Below, in pieces: positions 44,503 to 53,010 of a stretch of 64,000 bases of DNA. The notes below the pieces were generated by a model. It was given only the letters and a program-made list of their open reading frames with translations, had not been told where the DNA came from and did not search any database. Each line of letters begins with the position of its first letter. Positions within the stretch are counted from its first letter, which is position 1. The DNA is from Perkinsus olseni (lineage: Eukaryota > Perkinsozoa > Perkinsida > Perkinsidae): the NCBI GenBank assembly GCA_013115135.1, contig JABANP010000165.1, positions 37,827-101,826 of the forward strand, read 5' to 3'. The position numbers and the translations under genes were made by a program.

Positions 44503-44657
44503 TCGACGCAGCTGCCCATTAATCTGTCGTATCTGCGAACAATGATGTCGCAATCGTTTTCTGATACGGTATCGGAGAGCAATGACGACATCATTGTCGC
44601 CGGTATTGGGCAGCTGCGTCGGTATCATCATGATAACGAGGTATCAGTGATACCTCG
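44503..44657. repeat. Fold-back (inverted) repeat plus perfect 21-bp palindrome
   Basis: CGACGCAGCTGCCCA near 44505 and AATGATGTCG near 44545 recur as their complements (CGACATCATT near 44586, TGGGCAGCTGCGTCG near 44608). This gives a roughly 36-nt imperfect stem around a TCTGATACGGTATCGGAGA centre. 44637-44657, CGAGGTATCA-G-TGATACCTCG, is a perfect palindrome. The two strands therefore yield similar ORFs, and I treat these as artefacts. Confidence 0.75.
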
Positions 44658-45041
44658 CAATGAATTCGGATACGCTGTGATGACGATCGTTGCGAGGACA
44701 GAAGGTCAACTGAAGATTTGTTGCGGTTGGTAGCGAACGACGTCTCACTCGTAAAACGCAAATGGCATCAGATACTGAGTTGAATAAGGCCTGACCTACT
44801 GCGGAAAAGTCGGGAGGCAAGGAGGAGTGGAAAACGACTCGTGACCTATACTGAGTCATAGAAGTCTAAGAACAATCATACCATGATAATAGTCTTTCTC
44901 GTATGTCTGCTGAACCCGAGACACTAGTCAGAGAGCCACAAGGCCAATGTTAGCTCACCACATGTCATCGAGTTACTGCCAGCGAGCAATACGATAGGAA
45001 GAAGGATGAGAGTAGAAATGGTCTGGTTGGGCGTCCCCAGG

Positions 45042-45879
45042 TTAGGAGGTGAGAGCCAGGCGAGCCTTTCCCAGTGTCACGAAGATAGTTTTCTCAGTGG
45101 CGAAGACCACTTCCGACAGGTCGTCAGCATCCAAATGTATGGTTGGGCACACAGCCCTGACCTGGTGGAGGAGTTGGTATAAGGTGCCAGCGCCAGCCGG
45201 CTCCACAGCATAGTGATCGTATTGCAGACCCTTTGTGCGGCGGGAAAGCTTGAAACTTAAACGAGAGGTTCGACGCCTCTTGCACTTAACCCTCATATCT
45301 CCATACCCGTCAGAGCGTATTCTGTAACTAACCTCGAGATAGGGGGCCGCTTTCTCCTTGAATACATACTCGCCCGGTGTCAGGCTGCCTCCCACCCTCA
45401 TGAACTTGATGTCTTCACTTCGGAAGGAGGTTGAGAGAGAGTCTCCGCTCGTATAAGTCAGAACGGTCAAGTCCCCAGGCTGCATACCACCATACGACCC
45501 GGTATAATCTTTGTCAGTGAGGTAGTTCTTCAACAGTAATCTCTCGATAGACTTATACCAATCATGAGCACTGGCTCTTGGCCCTTCAAAGTCGATGGCG
45601 TAGGTGGAAGTGCCGGTCTTTGACAAGGAGTATGGCCCGTGGGTGAACTCCTCAGGAGAAGGCCTAAGGACACTGAAGCTGAAGGATCTTCCGTCTGGAG
45701 ACCACGTCCCTGGTGTAGGCGGAACCCAGAAAGTAAAAGTAGCTTCATGGTTCTCATCCACGTCGTAGGCTATACGGTAGTCTTCCGTCTCGTGAACAAA
45801 CTTGCCAACATCTTGAGCTGTGGGCGACAATAACTAGGGCTTGAGTCATTACCAACCAATTCGAAGAGAAATTCGACAT
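45042..45879 (-). pseudogene. Secreted-family gene with frameshift between signal peptide and mature protein
   Basis: Reading from ATG 45879 gives a good signal peptide (MSNFSSNWLVMTQALVIVA). The conserved mature sequence TAQDVGKFVHETEDYRIAYDV continues in a different frame: one extra base (or two missing) lies around 45820-45826. From there the mature protein is complete, including both domains, the TPGEYVFKEKAAPYLEVSY junction, the Cys pair (VKCKRR, RAVCPT) and the terminal TIFVTLGKARLALTS. No intron can plausibly remove the shift. It may be a recent pseudogene, a sequencing error, or produced without a signal from a downstream start. Closest paralogue in the window: the deleted copy at 3674-3920. 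Confidence 0.7.
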
Positions 45880-46233
45880 TAAGAGATATTGTCCACAAGT
45901 CAACTTGAAAGCTGACACAAAGAGCATCATGCCGAAAAGACGAGATGCTCATCGAAGCGAAGCGCCTTTGGGTAGCAAGGGCTCGATGACGACGAGGCAT
46001 AAACATGACTCGAGGCCCCCCACAACTCGTGTCCTGATATGTGATAGGGACGCAATGAACAAAATGAAGCTTGGTAGCTTCAGTGTCACGTCACAAATGG
46101 TGACTCACAATGGGACACACCGGTTTGCTGAATTCAGTGACGCCTGTCACAGGCGGCCTGTGAAGTCTGTTAAATTACCACACTTCGGCGCGTGGGTCTG
46201 GAGGGTTCGACTCGAGGAGTCTATCCCAAGGGA

Positions 46234-46665
46234 TCAACGGTCATTGAAAGGATGTCGTGCCGTTATTGTATTTCTGTGCACCCAAACACTATAATCTTCG
46301 TCAGTGAGGTAGTTCTTTAACAGTAATCTCTCGATAGACTTATACCAATCATGAGCACTGGCTCTTGGCCCTTCGAAGTCGATGGCGTAGGTATACTGCC
46401 TGATCTCTGACAAGGGGTATGGCCCGTGGGTGAACTGCTCAGGAGAAGGCCGAAGGACACTGAAGCTCCAGGACGTTCTGTCTGGAGACCGCCTCCCTGG
46501 TGTAGGCGGAACCCAGAAAGTAAAAGTAGCTTCGTGGTTCTCGTCCACATCGTAGGTTATATGGTAGTATGCCGTCTCGTGAACAAACTTGCCAACATCC
46601 TGAGCTGTCGTGACGGAAACCAGGGCTTGAGTGACTACCAACCAATTCAGGGGAAGAGTCATCAT
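46234..46665 (-). pseudogene. Truncated secreted-family gene (N-terminal domain only)
   Basis: ATG 46665 (second ATG 46662) starts an intact signal peptide (MTLPLNWLVVTQALVSVTTAQ) and domain 1 up to YLTDEDY near residue 126. Similarity then stops abruptly at about 46290 and the last 17 codons are unrelated. Within the shared part it is very close to the copy at 45042-45879 (LPPTPGRRSPDR versus PPTPGTWSPDG, and identical ASAHDWYKSIERLLLKNYLTD). A secreted single-domain product is possible, but the sharp breakpoint favours a truncated duplicate. Upstream 46980-47060 resembles the flank at 11398-11620. Confidence 0.72.
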
Positions 46666-47349
46666 TTGGGAAGTGAGGTATTATCCCCAAGTGTATTTGG
46701 AAGCTGACATAAAGAGCATCATGCCGACAGTACAGCGTCGTCAAAGTCTCGTTGGGAACTAAGGACCTCGGTGACTTCATGCCCTGATATGCGATAGAGA
46801 GTCTCTATTGTCTCTATTAGGGACACAATGAACAAAGCTGAAACGCGTTTGTGTGCGCCATACACGCCCAATCCAACTCGCTCTCCCTGCGTGGAACTGA
46901 TCCTATGAAACGGCTTGATTCCAGCACTGCTGGCTTAGCCAATCGCGATTCATGCCACTTGTACTAGTTCTTATCCATCATGGCTGCACCTGCTGACAAA
47001 GATACTCCAGTTGCGTCCACGTCACGTCGTGTGACGCCACAGCGGGACATAGCTGACGAAGCATCGCTGAGTTCAGCGACATTGAAACGAGCCCATCTCG
47101 TTGTATTAGATTGCGCATTCCTGTGCTGATTCCCTATTTAGTGTCTTAGCCTTCTAAGTGGTCCGCTGGTATGGTACAGCAGCAATGGGGAGGTGACTTC
47201 AGTGCGGGATCTTCGAAGAAGCCGGTGGCGTTACGCCTCGGCAGTTGATCCAATAACTCTCTTGTATGCTCTCTTTGGGCATCACTCTCCATCTGAGATG
47301 GATCAGCCCTTCCGCTTGATTGCTGGCGCTTTCTCACGGTTTCACACGC

Positions 47350-47690
47350 CTTTTGAGAAGGCGTGAGAAGTCGAGAACACATTTCAACTCAAAGTTTTCG
47401 AGTAGTGTAGTTGTGGTAGGTAGCATATTGAGGGGAAGCATGGTGAGAGATTGGACGTGAAGTCCTGCAGCTCGCCCCTGGTCCCCCGCAGACGACGTCC
47501 TCATATTACGAGAATGGTTTAATACCGTAAGTTGTTCACTACTTTGCGCTGTCTTCAGCATACTCTCGACAACCGCAAGTTCTTGGCTTGTCAGGCGATG
47601 CTCCCTAGGTAATGGAGGGTGAGGAGAAGTCCAGCGGAGGAGTCAACTCTGTGGGAGGAGGGCGCGTAAGCATACGGTAACTAGACTCTG
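47350..47690 (+). pseudogene. 5' fragment of MSH6 (broken copy 2)
   Basis: Aligns with 44120-44410 (GATTGGACGTG, TGCGCTGTCTTCAGCAT, TGGAGGGTGAGGAGAAGTCCAGCGG, split by changes, then AGTCAACTCTGTGGG). Through that copy it aligns with MSH6 exon 2 near 53265-53380. It is more decayed than copy 1 and has no open frame. Confidence 0.6.
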
Positions 47691-48659
47691 CCACAGGTGA
47701 GGCACCCGCGTTTTTGGGGGCTGATGCTATCGACAGTGTAACTTAGAAGCCGATGCTGGCATGACTGGCGGTGATCACTTCATTGCGATGGTTATATTAT
47801 TTCGACCTCTTTGGAGACTCTGAGGCTCAGAGTCTGAGCTGTTTAAGCCTCTATCATATCCGACCACCGCCTCGCCGCGAGACTCTCGCGTCCAACTGGG
47901 TTCTAGCTACTGGGATCGGTATACTTGCAAGCAAAGCAGGTCGTCCAGAAAGCCCAGTCGTTGGTGAGCGCGTGTTACAGCGCTTATAAAGCCCCACGGG
48001 CCCCGAGCAATCTCGGATCTGCCAGCAAGTTGACACACCCGGCAACCATGGTCTGTTGTATAACCTAAAGTAGTTCAGATGGGTGAAACGGTCTACGCAG
48101 GAAGGAAAGAGGGCTTCTGCTTATTTTGTGCACTCTTAACCTCATTGCCTCACCGGTTATCATTTCCGGCCACCTTCTCCTGTCCAACTGGACCTAGTGT
48201 CCTCGCCGGGAAAGCGGACCATGCAAGAGCCCAATCGTAGCTGAACGTAAGTGTCATCGCGAAGAAAGCCCGGAGCCTGCGGGCCGCAGGCTGAGTCATG
48301 TCAAACTAGTCATTTGCCAAACTCAAATCGCCTAGTTCATCGTCTACCCAAATTCAAATGAGCGAAACGGTTCGAACAGAAATGTGAAAAGGCTTCTCAG
48401 ATAGGGTGAACGAATCTTGGGATACTGTATGCTACCATTATTTAAGGATCACTGCTATGAGAATAAACTATCGGTCCATTCACTGTAGCAGCATCCGTGA
48501 TACTGGGGGCTGTTATCGCCGAGCTATGAGGAAACCGCGGGCAGACAGCGACAGGCTATGGAAGAAATTATGAGGCATATATGAATGAGAATGACTTGAA
48601 AATCGGCTCGCTGGAGACGGAGGAGAAGTCGGGACCGACGCCGTCGGTCCGACGGTAGA
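47691..48659. other. Gene-free stretch with a diverged tandem duplication
   Basis: 47820-48130 and 48140-48420 look like two diverged copies. Shared features: a GTCCAACTGG segment, GGGTGAAACGGT versus GAGCGAAACGGT, and AGGGCTTCT versus AGGCTTCTC at corresponding offsets. No coding potential was found. Confidence 0.45.
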
Positions 48660-49625
48660 TCAGGCATTTCGGCGACCAGTCAGAACATGCGAAAGTACTG
48701 TTAGGAGATCAGCGAACAGCGCGTGGTATTTAGCGCGTTGCTTCTCAACCCAATCGTAAAAACGAAGACTTGCGGGGGAGACTCTGGCGAGAGGAAGACG
48801 AGATCTCTGGAATTTCACGAAGATCGTTGTCTCATTGGCAGCGACCACCTGCTTGAGGTCGTCTGACTCCACAAGACGGCTTTTGCTCGGGCAAGCACGT
48901 CTGACCGCATCGAATACTTTGTTCCAGCCATCGTCCGAGCTACTTCCAGGTAGCCTCCTAGACTCCGCGGCGTAGTACTTGGAGGTCTGATGCGGCCCAA
49001 AGCGTTCGGACAACCGGAAATGAAAGCGAGGGGTGCCACGCTTCTCACATTTAGCTCGTATCCTTACGCTCCCATCACGGCGTATCCTGTAAGCTAGCTT
49101 GAACCTAGGATGGGTAGATGACCTGTATACGTATTTACCAGCCACCGCATTTCGACCGTTCCTCACGAGGATGATCGGCTTGCCCCGGAAGTTGATGGAA
49201 ATGGCGTAGGGGGTCTCGTAAGTGATAACAGTGAAGTCTCCATCCTTAGTACCAGCTGGTGGGAAGCTGTCATCGGCAGGCGTGATCCAAAAGGCGCCTT
49301 GAAAAGCAAGCTTGACTCCGGTGAAAAGATCATGAATAGTCCGGGGAGGAACCGCCCTTCGCAAGGAATAGAAATATGTTTTATTGCCATCATCGCTCAC
49401 CAGGGGGACTGGGGGCAGGGTGAAAGTAGTCAAAAAATCGACCGCAGCCCGCGGTCCAGGCTTGACGTGTGTCTTGAGGGTGAATACAGCTTTAAAGTCC
49501 GCCTCCACTCTGTAAGTTATAGTACAGTCTACTGCCTCGTAGATGTACGTGCCCGGCTCCAGAGCTGTAGTGAAGATGAACACAGCTTGAATGACCGCCA
49601 ACCAAGTCGGGATGGAGTTACTCAT
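48660..49625 (-). CDS. Secreted-family protein, intact divergent member
   Basis: The frame is open from ATG 49856, but the family signal peptide starts at the internal ATG 49625 (MSNSIPTWLAVIQAVFIFTTA, aligned with HSLPTWLIIAHTLV of the reference copy). I therefore place the start there, giving 321 residues; the 77 codons upstream are probably 5' leader. The mature protein: EPGTYIYEAVDCTITYRV, domain 1 to DFTVITYETPYAISINFRG, then AGKYVYRSSTHPRFKLAYRIRRDGS opening domain 2 with the two Cys (RAKCEKR, RRACPSK) and VVAANETTIFVKFQRSRLPL. It extends about 40 residues beyond other members (a basic, partly helical tail ending LTGRRNA). It carries an extra Cys in the first strand. No defect was seen. 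Function unknown. Confidence 0.78.
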   Translation of the reverse strand: MSNSIPTWLAVIQAVFIFTTALEPGTYIYEAVDCTITYRVEADFKAVFTLKTHVKPGPRAAVDFLTTFTLPPVPLVSDDGNKTYFYSLRRAVPPRTIHDLFTGVKLAFQGAFWITPADDSFPPAGTKDGDFTVITYETPYAISINFRGKPIILVRNGRNAVAGKYVYRSSTHPRFKLAYRIRRDGSVRIRAKCEKRGTPRFHFRLSERFGPHQTSKYYAAESRRLPGSSSDDGWNKVFDAVRRACPSKSRLVESDDLKQVVAANETTIFVKFQRSRLPLARVSPASLRFYDWVEKQRAKYHALFADLLTVLSHVLTGRRNA

Positions 49626-49856
49626 TGGAAGGAAAGGTTTGAGCGAAAAGCCTTTGACAGAGCTGAAATCAATGAGAGTTGCGTCCGTAGAAGCTGTCGG
49701 GATTCGATCGACGAAATATGGCGGCGAGATCCATGGAGCGCGATTGTGACTGCAAGGTGGGGAGGAGCAACGAACGACGATCGATGAACGTTCCGGCGTC
49801 ACCTCGCCGGCGGTGACGCGCCCCGTTGCGGGCTCTCCGTTAGGGCGTTCCGCCAT

Positions 49857-50789
49857 TCCAGGCAGCCATCGGTCATATCTACGAACAGCGAGGTTGCCAT
49901 GATCATTCGATACCTCTCAATGGGCTCATCTGATGAGCCTCATTTTCGTAAACGGAGTTCACCGAGGAGCTGGCGAGTGTCAACCGTTATCGTCTCTTTG
50001 ATGATATCGCGCTCACCGAAGTGAGCCCGCCGAGCTGTTCTTACCAATGGCTTTTGTCAATGCCCCCGCCGCGACAGCGTACTAACGCTGAGTGTTGGCA
50101 CGATGCAAATCTTGCAAGGTTCATCTGAGCATATACGTCTGTTCCGCTGTACTTGTTATACCTCTCGTGATCTGCTCAATGTGAAGGCGAAAAATTTTTC
50201 GCCCACCCGATGAAGGGGAACCTCCCTGCGCGGGGAGCGGAGTGCACAGAGGCTGGGCTGCGAGGATAAGCGTCCGTTCGTCACAAAAAGGAAAAACTTG
50301 TCGAACGCAAGAGCCCTGATTTGCGGTTTAATGAAGGTGAAAAGAGCGATACAGAGGATGATGGCTACTTGGCGATCATAGGTGATGGAAATCTCATCCT
50401 GCTCATCTACAGAGTGAAAATCTGTTTCCTCTGCAGATTGGCATGCATCTGATGAACATCCACTTCGACACTCTACACAGTCTATCCGCCAATCTATCAC
50501 GTGATAGCAACAACCATGGGACTGGGTTCTACGGCGGCCCGCCATTGGCGGAGGTCAGACACCAATGGTAGCCTATAGAGAACATGAAGTTGGATGAACG
50601 TCGGGGGTCTTAGAAATCGGATAATCTCGAACGAGCAGATGTGAAATGGCACGCCGGAGCCGGCAGCAAAGGGACTGGGCAGGATGGGCCTGGATAGTAC
50701 TGATAAGAGTAGATATTAGCGAACATCCGGTAGTCTATCGCATGGCGCTGCTCGAGCCACTTGGGCATAGAGATTACCTCACCTTGGTG
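49857..50789. other. Intergenic, nothing supported
   Basis: Presumed 5' flank of the family gene on the minus strand. 50156-50545 holds a 129-codon minus-strand frame without any family motif. No repeat was recognised. Confidence 0.45.
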
Positions 50790-51601
50790 AGAGCTAGACG
50801 AGCTCCTCAAACCGTACGTAGATCGTTCTATCGGTGACGAAGACCACCTTCTTGAGATCGTCGGCACCGAGAGATATGCCGGGGCAAACACGCTTCACCG
50901 CCGTCAGTAGCTTTCCCAGCTATGGTGCGATCTTCTCCCTTTCAACTGGCTCCACATCATGAGTACTTGAAGGTCCTCTGCGCCCCAAGGCGTCCAGACA
51001 GCTTGAAACGGAAGCGACGGGGACCACTCCTTCCACATTCAACTCGTATCATTACGTCCCCATCATCGCGTACCTTGTAGACCAGCTTGACCTTAGGACG
51101 AGCAGGTGACCTGTAAACGAACTTACCCGGGGACCAGCTTCGCGTTACCCTCATGAAAAGGATCTCTTTGTTACGGAAGTAAGTAGTAAGAGAGTTGTCA
51201 TTTCTATAAATTGGAAATGCCAGGTCACCGTACTGAATACCTGCAGGTGGGAAGGAACTACCGGACCCGTCCAAACCGGCTGTCCGAAAGCAACGGCCGA
51301 TAGCAGTGTACAGATCAGTCAGGCTTGAGGGAGGATTCGCCCCTCCCACGTTGTAGGAGTAAGTAGAACCTTTAATGTGACTCAGAGGGACGGTCTGCAT
51401 GCTGAAAGCGATGGAAGCGCGGTCAGGGGTAAAACCCGGTTTCGGTCGTGCCGAGAATGAGAATACAACTTGGTGGTCCTCGTTCACTCTGGAGGTCATT
51501 TTAAAATCTTCCGCCTCGTGGACGTACTCGCCAACCTCTTGGGCTCTCGTCATGAACAGAGCTTGGATCGCTATCAGCCAAGTCGGGACGAAGTGAACCA
51601 T
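50790..51601 (-). pseudogene. Secreted-family gene with degraded C-terminus
   Basis: ATG 51601 gives the family signal peptide (MVHFVPTWLIAIQALFMTRAQ) and mature EVGEYVHEAEDFKMTSRVNEDHQ. Domain 1 and the start of domain 2 (SPGKFVYRSPARPKVKLVYKVRDDGD, VECGRSG) are intact. At 50957 a TGA interrupts the tract that in relatives reads on through the YYA strand. The remaining C-terminal part (VCPGISLGADDL, VVFVTDRTIYVRF) continues to about 50790 in another frame with a further stop. A secreted product lacking the second Cys is conceivable, but decay is simpler. The frame is open 44 codons upstream of the chosen start, to 51733. Confidence 0.72.
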
Positions 51602-51815
51602 GCTCTCGTCGAAAACTACATTGAGGAGAGTGAATGCTGCGAAAGAATCAACCGTCGAGGGGCTTGTCCCACAGAAGGTCGGCTTTGTGCAGCCGGCTGT
51701 GCTGACCTGTTTACCGTTGGCATAGTTGTGCAATGAACGCTCCAGCGTCGCGTCACCCTGAGGGAGCAGCGACGCCCGCCATCTTCAGCTGTGGCCTATG
51801 GCCGTGTTGCTTCTC

Positions 51816-52159
51816 CGTTGTTGCTCATAGGCAACTTAAGACGAGGAGGAGCGTAGAGCTTATCTACTGTTGCTCATAGTCAACACAAGGCGAGAAGGAG
51901 TGTAGAGCTTATCTACTGTTGCTCATAGTCAACACAAGGCGAGAAGGAGTGTAGAGCTTATCTACTGTTGCTCATAGTCAACACAAGGCGAGAAGGAGTG
52001 TAGAGCTTATCTACTGTTGCTCATAGTCAACACAAGGCGAGAAGGAGTGTAGAGCTTATCTACTGTTGCTCATAGTCAACACAAGGCGAGAAGGAGTGTA
52101 GAGCTTATCTACTGTTGCTCATAGTCAACACAAGGCGAGAAGGAGTGTAAAGTCTGTCT
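51816..52159. repeat. 49-bp tandem satellite, seven units
   Basis: Unit starts are at 51816 (divergent), 51866, 51915, 51964, 52013, 52062 and 52111; five are essentially identical (ACTGTTGCTCATAGTCAACA and on). A further divergent unit at about 52318-52368 belongs to the adjacent block. Upstream sequence 51734-51815 is unremarkable. Confidence 0.92.
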
Positions 52160-52164
52160 ACCTA

Positions 52165-52445
52165 GTTCTATTCGGGGGGAGTAATACTCCCGGAGTATTA
52201 GCTATGCACGCATGCACAAGACTATCGGCGGATGATGAGTAACACTTTTCCCTCCGAGTAGAGAAGTAAGAGATGTTGAGATGGAAAAAGAGAGAAGTAA
52301 CGAACGATAAGGGATTCTCCGTTGTTGCTCTTAGTCAGCCCAAGGCGAGAAGGAGTGTGAAGTCTTTCTAACTTTCCTTCTAAGCTTACCCTTTCGAGGG
52401 GGATAAGCTATGCACGCATGCACAAGACGATCGGCGCATAATGAG
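52165..52445. repeat. Second-order duplication next to the satellite
   Basis: Two blocks each contain a satellite end (GAGTGTAAAGTC / GAGTGTGAAGTC), then TTAGCTATGCACGCATGCACAAGAC or ATAAGCTATGCACGCATGCACAAGAC (both longer matches), then GATCGGCG/CTATCGGCG and ATGAGTAACA. They show that the satellite and its flank were duplicated together once. The palindromic TGCACGCATGCA lies in both. Confidence 0.75.
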
Positions 52446-52775
52446 TAACAGGCCGCTAACCCGTCATATCTACAAGCAATGGCCGCCGCTATTGCTCAAT
52501 GAACTCCCGCTAAGATACGTAGCCCATAGTGTGTATTGTGGTTGACGAACATCGCTGATACTCCACAGTGTGCGTCCTACACCATAGCCCTATAGCCGAG
52601 CTTTTTCTTGAGTTCCTGTTCACGTAGTTTAGTCGGTCCCCAGTGAGGCGATCTCCCGGCTTTCGATTGAAGTGCTTTCTAAGCTTTCCGGATCCCGAGT
52701 TGAAAAAAATTTGGGAGTCTTTTTTCTCGCGGGAGAGCTCTTCCGAGTTCGGATAATCGTAAAACCTTAAACAAC

Positions 52776-53010
52776 TCCGAGTAACCTTTCATGACCCCCT
52801 TCATAGTGGAAGCCATTCCACCTCATCAGGATGCTCGTTATTGTATCACACTATAATTGTGTGCTTGTGCGTGGCAGCGTCGTAGTTGTGTTGCAGTACT
52901 CGAGTCAATACGCTGCTTCTACATAGCGGTCTTCGGATTTCTATGAGTAGTAATCGCCGCTCCAGTGCGGCCTCGGACGGCGGCAAACGTCAGAGCTCGT
53001 TACTGTCCTT
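52776..53010 (+). repeat. Duplicated GPD2-MSH6 junction, right copy
   Basis: Begins with the last bases of the GPD2 stop region (CCGAGTAACC) with no GPD2 coding sequence before it, and runs through the 160-nt spacer into the MSH6 start. See 43866-44100 for the partner. Confidence 0.88.

Noticed and set aside
44251..44733. 160-codon plus-strand frame and its 98-codon minus-strand partner
   Set aside because: Both arise from an inverted repeat and overlap MSH6-fragment sequence; no domain was recognised.
49626..49856. 77-codon N-terminal extension of the secreted-family protein at 48660-49625
   Set aside because: It would bury the signal peptide that aligns with all paralogues at the internal ATG 49625, so it is more likely 5' leader that happens to be open.
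51816..52159. CRISPR-like array (49-bp repeats)
   Set aside because: The units are contiguous with no unique spacers, in a eukaryotic context with introns; it is a tandem satellite.
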